A DNA stretch of 64,000 nucleotides from DATDAW01 sp036525185 (lineage in GTDB: Bacteria > Verrucomicrobiota > Verrucomicrobiia > Chthoniobacterales > DASVRZ01), in assembly GCA_036525185.1 (NCBI GenBank), contig DATDAW010000002.1:62001-126000 (forward strand), read 5' to 3'. The notes below the pieces were generated by a model, which was not told the origin of the DNA, did not search any database, and worked only from the letters and a program-made list of their open reading frames with translations. The number at the start of each line of letters is the position of its first letter. The first letter of the stretch is position 1. Positions 41,129-48,770 of the stretch are shown here, piece after piece. The translations under genes and the position numbers were made by a program.

Positions 41129-42031
41129 TCAAAAACGCCGGGTGAGTGTCGGAGTTAGCAGGTCGCCGATGCCCATGCGGTGCGCAAAATCGATCCGGAC
41201 CTGATCGGCGACGGCGCTCACTTCCTTGCAGCCATCGCCGAGAAAATCGATGATCGTGCGGAAAGGTCGGTTGCCCGGAGCGAGACTGACGACCCGCGCC
41301 ACTTCGTCGGCCACGGCTTGGGGATCGGCGTGATCCGGTGTGAGCCGGGAGAGCCGTGTTCCGATGGCGTCCAGGATGCCTTGGTAACGCGCGTCGTAGT
41401 CTGAGACCGTTTGCGCATCGGACGGTTTACCAGCATTGGGAAAATGCGAGGTGCCCTTCGTGAAGGCTCCGGGAACGACGATTGTCGTCTCGATGCCGAA
41501 TCGCGCGACTTCGTAAGCGTAGTCAACGGCCAGAGAGTCCATCGCCGCCTTTGACGCGGCATACGGCCCCATGAAAGGCGGATGACCGCCACGTGTGGTC
41601 GTGCTGCCAATCCACAGGAGCAAGCCGGATTGCTGGGCACGGAAGCGGGGAAGGACAGCTCGATTGATGCGCTGCGAGCCAAGGACATTCACGTCGTAGG
41701 CTTTTATCATTTCTTCCGGGGTAAAGGCTTCAGCGGGACCGACCAGGAGGTGTCCGGCATTGTGGATGACGACGTCGAGCTGGCCGTGTTCGTGATAGAT
41801 AGTATCGACGGCGCCGTCTGCGGAGTCCTGCGATTGAACATCGAGTTCCAGTGGGCGAAGGTCCGCCTTGTGTTTGCTGGCGAATGCTTCCAATTCGCGG
41901 ACGGCCGGAGCGTTGCGGCCGGCGATATCGCGCATGCTGGCGTAAACGGTGTGGCCGGCTTTTGCCAGAGTGTGGGCACATAGTTTGCCAATGCCACTGG
42001 AGGCGCCCGTAATTAGGATGATGGATTTCAT
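41129..42031 (-). CDS. Short-chain dehydrogenase/reductase
   Basis: A 300-residue NAD(P)-dependent oxidoreductase from ATG 42031 (MKSIILITGASSGIGKLCAH); the frame is open to 42154. It has the cofactor motif TGASSGIG (about 8-15), the NAG strand in DVVIHNAGHLL, and the catalytic tetrad in GSTTTRGGHPPFMGPYAASK with Tyr and Lys four apart. The C-terminus is longer than in typical 250-residue SDRs, as in the classical 'extended C-tail' SDRs that act on aromatic or steroid-like substrates. The substrate is unknown. A diverged fragment of the same type lies at 39802-39922. First of four same-strand genes in this island. Confidence 0.9.
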   Translation of the reverse strand: MKSIILITGASSGIGKLCAHTLAKAGHTVYASMRDIAGRNAPAVRELEAFASKHKADLRPLELDVQSQDSADGAVDTIYHEHGQLDVVIHNAGHLLVGPAEAFTPEEMIKAYDVNVLGSQRINRAVLPRFRAQQSGLLLWIGSTTTRGGHPPFMGPYAASKAAMDSLAVDYAYEVARFGIETTIVVPGAFTKGTSHFPNAGKPSDAQTVSDYDARYQGILDAIGTRLSRLTPDHADPQAVADEVARVVSLAPGNRPFRTIIDFLGDGCKEVSAVADQVRIDFAHRMGIGDLLTPTLTRRF

Positions 42032-42080
42032 GGAATGGAGTGATGCGGAATGAATGTAGTTTGGTTGGCGGACGAACGGG

Positions 42081-42560
42081 TCAGGAGCGGGCCAATCGAT
42101 GTTGCAGCGCGTGCGAAGCCCATCCGGCGAAGGAGCCGAGTGCGGCGGCGCCACCGAGTTCCAGGAGCGACTCGGGTGAGGGTTCGCGATGCGACGCGAA
42201 GTAGGAGATCAAGCCGAGGAAGTAGCAGAGGAGGTTGTTCAATACCGGCACGGCTCGAAGGGAAACGACGATCATGGCCACGGCGAACACGACCACGGAT
42301 AGCGTAAAGACGCCGAAAGTGGATTTGAGAGTGCCGATAGCGAGTGCGGCGAGAATGCCAAACGTGATTCCCAGAAGAACGCAGCCAAGGTTAATTAACC
42401 CGTCGCGAACGTTAACTCCTCGGGTGAAAAAGGCGACCCAGCCAATGAACATGGCCCATACCGGCAAGGTGAGTGTCAGGCTCGCTCCCGCAGCGAGGGC
42501 GGCGGCAACCGCCGCTACAGCCGTAAAGAGGAAAAAAGTAAACAGAGATGGTGTTTTCAT
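42081..42560 (-). CDS. DUF1097 membrane protein
   Basis: A 159-residue integral membrane protein. Five hydrophobic segments can be seen (about 7-25, 28-45, 52-75, 80-100 and 106-122). The layout, with the first helices rich in Ala and Gly (LFTAVAAVAAALAAGASLTL) and the GVNVRDGLINLGCVLLGI loop, fits DUF1097. No function is established for the family. It lies between two SDR genes on the minus strand, with 50-nt gaps, and is likely cotranscribed with them. Confidence 0.78.
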   Translation of the reverse strand: MKTPSLFTFFLFTAVAAVAAALAAGASLTLTLPVWAMFIGWVAFFTRGVNVRDGLINLGCVLLGITFGILAALAIGTLKSTFGVFTLSVVVFAVAMIVVSLRAVPVLNNLLCYFLGLISYFASHREPSPESLLELGGAAALGSFAGWASHALQHRLARS

Positions 42561-42611
42561 AAGTGTTTCTTTGCGAGGTTAGAGTGCGATTTGTGACTGA
42601 TGGGTGTAGGG

Positions 42612-43385
42612 TTAGACGATGCCGCCGTTGGCCCGGAGGGTTTGTCCGTTGACCCAGCCGCCATCGGGACCGACAAGAAACGAAACGACTCCGGCGATAT
42701 CTTCGGGCCGGCCCAGCCGCTCGAGAGGAGCCATTTTGGCCATGTGCGCGATTTGCTCCGGCGTTTTGCCGTCGAGGAACAGATCGGTGGCCGTTGGTCC
42801 GGGAGCCACGGCGTTCACGGAAATTTCGCGGCCGCGGAGTTCCTTGGCGAAGATGTTCGTCAGCGTCTCCACTGCCGATTTCGTGGCGGCGTAGGGCGCG
42901 TAGCCGGGCAGCGCAAGTCCGACGACACTCGTGGAAAAATTCACAATCCGGCCACCCTGGCGCAGCCGCTTGGCCGCGATTCGAAGGGCGTTGAAGGTTC
43001 CCTTCACATTGATAGCAAAAAGGCGGTCAAACAGCGCGTCGTCCGTATCCACCACATTCACAAAGCCGGTCTGCATGATGCCGGCGTTGTTAACGATGAT
43101 GTCGACTCCACCAAAGGCTTCTTCCGCTTTGTCGAAAAGCGCGGAGACTTCAACGGGTTTGGAGACATCCGCCTGCACCGCGATGGCTTGTCCGCCTCGG
43201 GCCTGGATTTCCCGGACGACTTTCTCGGCGTCGCCGGCGCGTCCCGCGTAATTGATGATTACCGCGAGGCCGTCGTCGGCGAGGCGTTTGGCGATCGCTG
43301 CACCGATGCCGCGTGAAGAACCGGTGATGATGGCGACTTTGGGTAAGCTGGCTGAGTTCGTTGGCTGGGATTCGATGTTGTTCAT
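42612..43385 (-). CDS. Short-chain dehydrogenase/reductase
   Basis: A 257-residue classical SDR. Motifs: IITGSSRGIGAAIAKRLADD (cofactor loop), DIIVNNAGIMQTG, the Ser in IVNFSTSVVGLAL and YAPYAATKSAVE (Tyr and Lys), then VNAVAPGPTATDLF. The ending GGWVNGQTLRANGGIV is the usual SDR tail, as in 3-ketoacyl-ACP reductase-like enzymes. It is divergent from the LysR gene at 43460 with 74 nt between starts, the arrangement in which LysR regulators often control the neighbour. The substrate is unknown. Confidence 0.92.
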   Translation of the reverse strand: MNNIESQPTNSASLPKVAIITGSSRGIGAAIAKRLADDGLAVIINYAGRAGDAEKVVREIQARGGQAIAVQADVSKPVEVSALFDKAEEAFGGVDIIVNNAGIMQTGFVNVVDTDDALFDRLFAINVKGTFNALRIAAKRLRQGGRIVNFSTSVVGLALPGYAPYAATKSAVETLTNIFAKELRGREISVNAVAPGPTATDLFLDGKTPEQIAHMAKMAPLERLGRPEDIAGVVSFLVGPDGGWVNGQTLRANGGIV

Positions 43386-43446
43386 GACGCCGCCACTGTG
43401 CTCGGGGCAGTCGTTTTCTTGTAGCCATTGGATTTGGGTAATGCTT

Positions 43447-43461
43447 ATTCAGAAACTGAAT
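43447..43461 (+). promoter_or_regulatory. Palindromic LysR-type operator candidate
   Basis: attcag-aaa-ctgaat, a perfect 6-bp inverted repeat with a 3-nt spacer that fits the T-N11-A pattern of LysR-type regulator sites (T 43448, A 43460). It lies in the 74-bp gap between the divergent SDR and LysR genes and overlaps the LysR start codon, so binding would repress the regulator itself and could activate the SDR gene. Confidence 0.55.
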
Positions 43462-44380
43462 GACACCGTACGATGACCTCTCGCTTTTGCGTGCTTTCGT
43501 GCGCATCGTGGAAAGCGGCAGCATTTCCGCTGGAGCGCGCACGCTCAAAGTTCCGCAGCCCACGCTGAGCCGTTACTTGCGGACTCTGGAGGAACGCAGC
43601 GGGGCAGCCCTCCTGCGGCGCGATACGCATCGGATGAATTTGACGGAAGCGGGACACCGGCTGTTGGCGGATGCGCGGACTCTGTTATCGCTGGCGGAGG
43701 ACGCAACACAGCGATTGCGAGACGATCAGACAGGACTGCGCGGCCACCTGCGGCTGTTTGCGACGATCGATTTTGGGCAATCCACCGTTACCCGACTCAT
43801 CACCCGTTTTTTGCAGGCACATCCTGGTGTCACTGCTGAATTGGGCTACAGCAATCGCCCGTTGCAAATGATCGAAGGAGGGTATGATGCCGGTGTCACC
43901 GTGGGCACGATCACCGACGAGAGCGTGGTTGCCCGGCCGGCTGGCAAAGTGGTGCGTTATCTTGTGGCCGCGCCGCGTCTCGTGGAGGGCCGTCCCGCGG
44001 TCAAAGAGCCGGGGGATTTGCAGTCGTGGCCGTGGATTTCGCTATCGGGCGTTCAATTTGGTGGACCCGACAGGGTCGCGCTCACGTCGCCCAAACGCGA
44101 TGGAGCGACGCTGCACATTGCGCCCGTGCTGATTTCTGAGGGTGTGACGAGCCTGCGTGAGGCGGTGCGGGCTGGACTTGGCGTGGCGGTCCTGCCGGAT
44201 TGGCTCGCGCGAGAGGACCTGGTTTCGGGGCGGCTGGTTCGCGTCCTGCCGCTCTGGAATGCAAAGGAACTGCCGGTTCACGTTATTTATCAAGGCCAGC
44301 GGCTGCTTCCCGCCCGTGTTCGGGCGTTCGTCGACTTTGCCGTGACGTACATGACGACTGAAATGCACACGAACCCGTGA
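43460..44380 (+). CDS. LysR family transcriptional regulator
   Basis: A 306-residue LysR regulator. The N-terminal helix-turn-helix (about 1-60) reads LLRAFVRIVESGSISAGART, LKVPQPTLSRYLRTLEERSG and RRDTHRMNLTEAG. The C-terminal co-inducer domain (about 90-300) includes VTAELGYSNRPLQMIEGGYD and LREAVRAGLGVAVLPDWLAR. It belongs to the subgroup with a conserved DAGVxxG-like loop found next to SDR and oxidoreductase genes in Proteobacteria, which suggests horizontal transfer of the locus. It is divergent from an SDR, with a palindrome over its start codon. Confidence 0.92.
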   Translation: MTPYDDLSLLRAFVRIVESGSISAGARTLKVPQPTLSRYLRTLEERSGAALLRRDTHRMNLTEAGHRLLADARTLLSLAEDATQRLRDDQTGLRGHLRLFATIDFGQSTVTRLITRFLQAHPGVTAELGYSNRPLQMIEGGYDAGVTVGTITDESVVARPAGKVVRYLVAAPRLVEGRPAVKEPGDLQSWPWISLSGVQFGGPDRVALTSPKRDGATLHIAPVLISEGVTSLREAVRAGLGVAVLPDWLAREDLVSGRLVRVLPLWNAKELPVHVIYQGQRLLPARVRAFVDFAVTYMTTEMHTNP

Positions 44381-44953
44381 GCAGCGGGGCAAAGTCCATC
44401 AGGCTGTTGGCGGAGGCGGTTATTGAACTACTCCTCAAACACCTGGGCGTTCATTTTCCAGAGCAAATCATCGGCCGTTTTCGCGATCTGAGTAAAGGTC
44501 GGTGAGTTTGTTAATGATCGAAGCGGCTTCGTCAAAGAACCCGTGGAGGACAATAAACTTGGACCTTCGAATGCCGCCGGAGTCATGGCCGCATGGTTTC
44601 GAAAACGGTATGCAATCCATAGACGCCCAGCATCGGTTTCGCCATGCAGGAGGTGTTAACCTGCCTATAACAAGTTACCCCGTCGCCTGCTCAAACAAAC
44701 CAGTCTTTCGCAATTCACCTTGTGATCGATTTTTATTCCTGGCATTTGGTGGATATTTTTCTACCCCATTTGGTGGGGAAAGAGTATCCACGGCCGGAAA
44801 GTGTAAATGGGTTTACTCATAACTTTCGTTTTTTCGTTCAGCACGCGACGGCTTAAATGTTGACCGTGGCGGAATTTTCAACATATAGCTGCGGCCTGAT
44901 CTTCTGCGTTTATTTCAATTACGAGGTAACAAGGAGCAAAAAGGGCAACTCTT
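44381..44953. other. Intergenic region with 10-bp direct repeats
   Basis: About 570 bp between the LysR gene and the next SDR. The only ORF of any size (44502-44822, plus) has no family features. On the minus strand short pieces such as AKTADDLLWKMNAQVFEE (about 44420-44480) look like former coding sequence, but I cannot name the family. Direct repeats of catttggtgg at 44743 and 44766 lie about 190 bp before the SDR start. Confidence 0.45.
44743..44775 (+). repeat. Direct repeat catttggtgg x2
   Basis: Two perfect 10-bp copies, 44743-44752 and 44766-44775, 23 bp apart start to start. The second is part of a larger near-palindrome, cccc-atttggt-gggg. It may be an operator of the downstream SDR gene; there is no other support. 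Confidence 0.45.
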
Positions 44954-45694
44954 ATGAACAATCGAAAGCTTGAAGGAAAAGTAGCGCTCGTAACCGGTGC
45001 TTCCAAAGGGATTGGCGCCGCAATCTCCAGGGCACTGGCAGCGGAAGGCGCTGCCGTCGTCATCAACTATTCTTCCAGCAGCGAAGCGGCCGAAGCCGTC
45101 GTCGGGGAAATCAGTGCTTCTGGCGGAAGAGCCATCGCTGTAAAAGCGAACGTTTCAAGGAAAGCGGACATCGACGTGCTCCTTTCCGAAACAAAAAAGG
45201 CCTTTGGCAAACTGGATATCCTGGTCAACAACGCCGGTGTTTACGCGGCCGAGCCGATTGGTTCGATCACGGAAGAGAGCTTTCACAAGCATTTCAACTT
45301 GAACGTGCTCGGCCTGATTCTCACAACGCAGGAGGCGATTCCATATTTCGGTCCGGAAGGTGGCGCGATCGTCAACATTAGTTCTGTGGTTGCAAAACTG
45401 TGCCCGCCGGGAGTAGCGGTTTACAGTGCCACAAAGGGCGCTGTGGACTCCCTCACCCGCTCTTTCTCCCGGGAGCTGTCCGGCCGGAATATTCGGGTGA
45501 ATGCGGTAAATCCCGGCTTGATAGCGACCGAAGGAGTGCATGCCGCGGGTTTCGTTTCGGATCCTTCGGAACCCAGTCCATTGGGGCGCATTGGCAAACC
45601 GGAAGATATAGCACCGATCGTTGTCTTCCTGGCATCAGACGACTCACGTTGGATCAACGGAGAAGTTCACTATGCGACGGGAAGTTTGATCTGA
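44954..45694 (+). CDS. Short-chain dehydrogenase/reductase (FabG-like)
   Basis: A 246-residue classical SDR with LVTGASKGIGAAISRALAAE, DILVNNAGVYAAEPIG, the Ser in IVNISSVVAKL and YSATKGAVDSL (Tyr and Lys), and the tail DDSRWINGEVHYATGSLI. It is closest in pattern to 3-oxoacyl-ACP reductase/glucose dehydrogenase-type enzymes. It is the third intact SDR in 4 kb, but on the opposite strand from the other two. ATG 44954 is supported by an AAGGAG-like ribosome binding site about 20 nt upstream, slightly far. The substrate is unknown. Confidence 0.92.
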   Translation: MNNRKLEGKVALVTGASKGIGAAISRALAAEGAAVVINYSSSSEAAEAVVGEISASGGRAIAVKANVSRKADIDVLLSETKKAFGKLDILVNNAGVYAAEPIGSITEESFHKHFNLNVLGLILTTQEAIPYFGPEGGAIVNISSVVAKLCPPGVAVYSATKGAVDSLTRSFSRELSGRNIRVNAVNPGLIATEGVHAAGFVSDPSEPSPLGRIGKPEDIAPIVVFLASDDSRWINGEVHYATGSLI

Positions 45695-45752
45695 GGAATC
45701 TTTTCGCGGGGGATATTGACGCTCGAAAAGCGGTAAAAAGCATTCCATACCT

Positions 45753-46223
45753 ATGATGAACTTAAATACCTTCACTCTTGTCCATATCCTAATCAGTCTT
45801 GCGGGCATCGTATCAGGCCTGGTCGTTCTCGGCGGCTGGTTGGCAGGGAAACATTACAAACGTAGATCCTTATTTTTTCTCGCTACTACTGCGATCACAA
45901 GTGTTACGGGATTCTTTTTTCCTTTTGCCGGATTTACTCCTGCTTACGCGGTAGGAATCCTTTCGCTAATTGCCTTGGCGCTGTCCATGTACGCTCTATA
46001 TGCCCGGAAACTTGCTGGCTCCTGGCGGATGACCTATGTAATCACGGCCCTAACGGCGCTTTACTTTAACTTTTTCGTTCTCGTCGCCCAGCTCTTTCAG
46101 AAGACTCCCGCGTTGAAAGAACTCGCGCCAACGCAGGCTGAGCCTCCGTTTGCGATCTCACAAGGACTCGTCTTCATCGGGTTTGTTGTGATGGGTGTGG
46201 CGGCCGTTCGGCGTTTTCGCTAG
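45753..46223 (+). CDS. Small four-helix membrane protein of unknown function
   Basis: A 156-residue protein of about four transmembrane helices (about 8-30, 40-60, 64-84 and 93-115) with a last hydrophobic segment at about 130-150. I recognise it only as a type often found beside SDR/LysR oxidoreductase loci (MNLNTFTLVHILISLAGIVS opening). No catalytic motif is visible. It starts 58 nt after the SDR on the same strand and is probably cotranscribed. Function unknown. Confidence 0.75.
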   Translation: MMNLNTFTLVHILISLAGIVSGLVVLGGWLAGKHYKRRSLFFLATTAITSVTGFFFPFAGFTPAYAVGILSLIALALSMYALYARKLAGSWRMTYVITALTALYFNFFVLVAQLFQKTPALKELAPTQAEPPFAISQGLVFIGFVVMGVAAVRRFR

Positions 46224-46793
46224 AGGCATGAGAGTACTCCAACAGTGACGGTGAGCTACGAATTGCTGGATGACGGCGCACGGTTGTAGCGGCGGTCTGT
46301 GACAGGCGATCTCTTGGAGAGCCGACGGCAGTCACAGATCGCCGATTACAACCGAATAAGTCCGCGGCTGAGCTGTCTGATGAGCAGGTGCATGCGCGAG
46401 TTCCAGTTCACCGCAATCAAAGGTGCGTTTCTCGCACGACTCGATAATGCGCCAACATTGCCGTAACAAGCATTGGCACGAAGAGAGCGTAATTGCGATC
46501 CACCCGCTGTAACCCCGGCCTGCCCCGCAGACGTTTTAGGATCAGGCCCTGCGCCGCTCAACCAGCTAAACCATGGCGTATCATCCCCGTCTGCGAAACG
46601 AACCGAATCGGGCTTCGAGACAGATCACCGCGAACGATGCGCGGTCCATCTCGAAAAAACTGAGTTCAAGTCGGAAGCTGTACTTTCGGCACTTCCATCC
46701 GCGGAAGGTTATTTCTTCGAAAAAGATGGCGATAGGCGCGGCGATCTTGGGAGAGTAGCGCAATGAGAATATTCCTACAGCGATTCAACGGCT
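46224..46793. other. Intergenic region with a palindromic extragenic repeat
   Basis: About 570 bp before galT. It holds the 74-bp imperfect palindrome at 46281-46354. A short plus frame at 46573-46758 begins MAYHPRLRNEPNRAS, which resembles the first residues of REP-associated (IS200-like) transposases in this phylum, but the rest does not match, so at most it is a remnant. Around 46500-46575 the minus strand has a tRNA-like D-arm without a foldable anticodon arm. Confidence 0.5.
46281..46354 (+). repeat. 74-bp imperfect palindrome, GTAGCGGCGG element
   Basis: Outer arms cggttgtagcggcggtctgt (then gac; 46281-46303) and gtcacagatcgccgattaca (then accg; 46331-46354) are reverse complements except for about two positions and one gap. 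The inner part (aggcgatctcttggagagcc) could form a second hairpin. A single arm of the same element ends galT at 47787-47811, and its GTAGCGGCG core is in the palindrome at 34705-34725. Confidence 0.7.
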
Positions 46794-47795
46794 ATGTCTG
46801 AGATTCGTGAAAACCGGCTTACCGGTGAATGGGTCATCATCGCTCCCGAGCGGGCGAAGCGCGGCGGGAATCTCGTGTCAGTAACACCGCGAACGGAAGT
46901 CCCTCCCTACGACGCGGGTTGCCCCTTCTGTCGGGGTAACGAAGCGCAGACCGAGATCGAACGCCTTCGCATTGACGGGGATGATGGGCAATGGGCCCTT
47001 CGATCGCTGGTCAACAAGTTCTCGGTCCTATCCCAGACCGGAGAGGTTGCTCAGGAAGGTTTTGCGGCGCCTGGTGAAGTGCGTGTGAACGCCGTTGGCC
47101 TGCACGAAGTGCTCGTCGAGAGTCCGATACATAATGTCACGATGGCCGTGGGCGGCGTCGCGCATGTGCAGCGAATCTTGAGGGCCTACCGCCACCGGTT
47201 CATGGCGTTTTACGCGGACCCGCGTGTGAGGCATGTGATCGTTTTCAAAAATCACGGCGCGGATGCCGGCGCGTCCCAGCAGCATTCGCATTCCCAGATC
47301 GTCGGTCTGCCGATCATTCCCGGCCAGATCGTGGACCGGTTGCATAGTGCACGGCGATTTTTTGAGGAAAGCGGCCAATGCCTGTCTTGCACGATCGTTG
47401 CGCAGGAGCGCGCGCAGGCGAGCAGGATCATCGCCGAGAACGATGACTTTGTGGCGTTCATCCCGTACGCAGCGCTGTCGCCGTACCACCTGTGGATTTT
47501 CCCGAAAACGCATGGGGCGTGCTTTTCCGAGCAACCGGTCGGGACGCTACCTGCGCTGGCGGAAGTCCTGCACACTGTTCTCGGCAAGGTTCACGGGCTG
47601 TTGGCAAATCCCGCGTTCAATCTGGTTGTCCGTTCACTCGGTCCCCAGGAAAAAGACGTGCCGCATTTTCATTGGTATCTGTCCATTGTGCCCCGGGTAG
47701 TCAAATCGGCGGGCTTCGAGCTCGGCACTGGGATGTATATCAATTCGTCATTGCCCGAGACGAATGCACAAGCGCTGAGAGAGTATCCGTTGTAG
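46794..47795 (+). CDS. galT: Galactose-1-phosphate uridylyltransferase family protein
   Basis: HIT-superfamily nucleotidylyltransferase of 333 residues. It starts RENRLTGEWVIIAPERAKRG, the usual GalT opening, with a CPFCRGNE zinc-type site (about 43-50), the NHGADAGASQQHSHSQIVG active-site block and a final HFHWYLSIVPR. E. coli GalT has HPH at the active site; this has HSH, so it belongs to the branch that also contains ADP-glucose phosphorylase-like enzymes, and the substrate may differ. The last codons (Tyr-Pro-Leu-stop) are formed by an arm of the GTAGCGGCGG repeat. No galK or galE is adjacent. Confidence 0.85.
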   Translation: MSEIRENRLTGEWVIIAPERAKRGGNLVSVTPRTEVPPYDAGCPFCRGNEAQTEIERLRIDGDDGQWALRSLVNKFSVLSQTGEVAQEGFAAPGEVRVNAVGLHEVLVESPIHNVTMAVGGVAHVQRILRAYRHRFMAFYADPRVRHVIVFKNHGADAGASQQHSHSQIVGLPIIPGQIVDRLHSARRFFEESGQCLSCTIVAQERAQASRIIAENDDFVAFIPYAALSPYHLWIFPKTHGACFSEQPVGTLPALAEVLHTVLGKVHGLLANPAFNLVVRSLGPQEKDVPHFHWYLSIVPRVVKSAGFELGTGMYINSSLPETNAQALREYPL

Positions 47796-47811
47796 CGGCG
47801 GTCTATGACCG
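47787..47811 (+). repeat. Single arm of the GTAGCGGCGG element overlapping the galT stop
   Basis: ccgttgtagcggcggtctat (then gaccg) repeats the left arm of the 46281-46354 palindrome with two differences and contains the galT stop codon TAG (47793-47795). The second arm is not present beyond a short ccgtccg, so this is a half element. Confidence 0.65.
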
Positions 47812-47958
47812 TCCGCTGTTCTTTTTCCATCCGGAAACCGGCAAAATCTGCGAATCCGGAATGGCGACTCTGTTCTGAACCTTGCGAGCCCGGTTTGCCG
47901 TTTGCGTCCAGCCCAGGACGGGCAGACGGTTTGTCGAACAGAAAGTGAGTCTCTTACT

Positions 47959-48165
47959 ATGAACAGCGAGATTCGATTCGATGAGAATGCAGCCTGTGAT
48001 CGATGCGGACAGTCCGGTGCGTATCAGGTCGAAGGCGAGAGCCTCTGTGCCGAGTGTATCAGTGCGCGCGGTTCGTGTTGTCTGGAGTTCGGAAGCGATG
48101 ACCTTTGGTGTTTCGATGACGAAATGCCGGGGCCCAAAACAGGCGGCCCGACCTCCCATGAATGA
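47959..48165 (+). CDS. Small zinc-ribbon-like protein
   Basis: A 68-residue protein from ATG 47959 (MNSEIRFDENAACDRCG). It has two CxxC knuckles, CDRCG and CAEC, about 18 residues apart, then CC, which suggests one zinc ribbon, followed by an acidic tail (CLEFGSDDLWCFDDE). I recognise it only as a small protein type found in several environmental genomes. It ends 8 nt inside the next gene (ATGAATGA), so the pair is coupled. It may serve as an accessory or DNA/protein-binding module; function unknown. Confidence 0.65.
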   Translation: MNSEIRFDENAACDRCGQSGAYQVEGESLCAECISARGSCCLEFGSDDLWCFDDEMPGPKTGGPTSHE

Positions 48166-48643
48166 AATTTTCGATCGCATTCTGACGTTCAATCTTGTCG
48201 GCAGCACAGTGGTCTTCTTCGTGGCCGCCCGAATTTATCTGTGGCCGCGCTTCGACACGCTTTCCGCTAGTCACATTGTAATCCCCATTTTGCTTCTTCA
48301 TTCGTTCCGGCATTTGGGTCTTATGTTTCTCACGACGGGGGCAATTTATCCGGGGATGCCCTCCCAATTTGCGTATCCCGCCGCTATTGGTGATTTGATT
48401 GCGGCGATTCTTGCGTTCGCTTCGCTCTTCATGCTGCTTCGCAGATCGGCGGCAGCGGGAGCCTTTCTCTGGGCGTTCAATATCTTTGGAAGCTTGGATC
48501 TGGTAGCTGCTATTGTGCTGGCGACGGTATACAACGCTCCGATTCACATGGGGCCGGCTTATTGGATCCCCGCTTTTTGGGTTCCGGCACTCCTGGTCAC
48601 CCACTATATTTTATTTATCCTCCTCGTAAGAAGACGGATTTGA
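48158..48643 (+). CDS. Membrane protein of unknown function
   Basis: A 161-residue integral membrane protein from ATG 48158 (MNEIFDRILTFNLVGS), with about five hydrophobic segments (10-28, 38-58, 74-96, 102-124 and 138-158). The frame is open far upstream (to 47981) but that overlaps the zinc-ribbon gene. The motif HSFRHLGLMFLTTGAIYPGM (about 47-66) with a conserved-looking His-x-x-x-Leu is the most specific region, but I cannot tie it to a named family. Overlaps the zinc-ribbon gene, so they are likely cotranslated. Confidence 0.7.
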   Translation: MNEIFDRILTFNLVGSTVVFFVAARIYLWPRFDTLSASHIVIPILLLHSFRHLGLMFLTTGAIYPGMPSQFAYPAAIGDLIAAILAFASLFMLLRRSAAAGAFLWAFNIFGSLDLVAAIVLATVYNAPIHMGPAYWIPAFWVPALLVTHYILFILLVRRRI

Positions 48644-48770
48644 ACCAAATCCGACGGGGCGACCGATCTTGGTCGCGGATTTGCTTGGGCGCCGGGCAAT
48701 TCCGTTGACGAGATCGTTTTAGAGTATCCGCCTTGACCAGCCGGAATTTCGTTGCGAGTTCTGGAATTTG

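Noticed and set aside
42490..42530. Another GTAGCGGCGG copy (reverse complement) within the DUF1097 gene
   Set aside because: It lies in an Ala-rich coding stretch and lacks the rest of the element, so it is explained by codon use.
44502..44822. 106-codon plus-strand frame
   Set aside because: No family features, no ribosome binding site, and it overlaps the direct-repeat region; composition does not look coding.
46498..46576. tRNA-like sequence on the minus strand (D-arm-like tagctggttgagc)
   Set aside because: The anticodon stem would need a 15-17 nt loop, the T-arm lacks TTC and does not pair, and the acceptor arms do not match. At most it is a remnant.
46573..46758. Possible REP-associated transposase start (MAYHPRLRNE)
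   Set aside because: Only the first dozen residues resemble that family; the rest does not, and the frame ends early.
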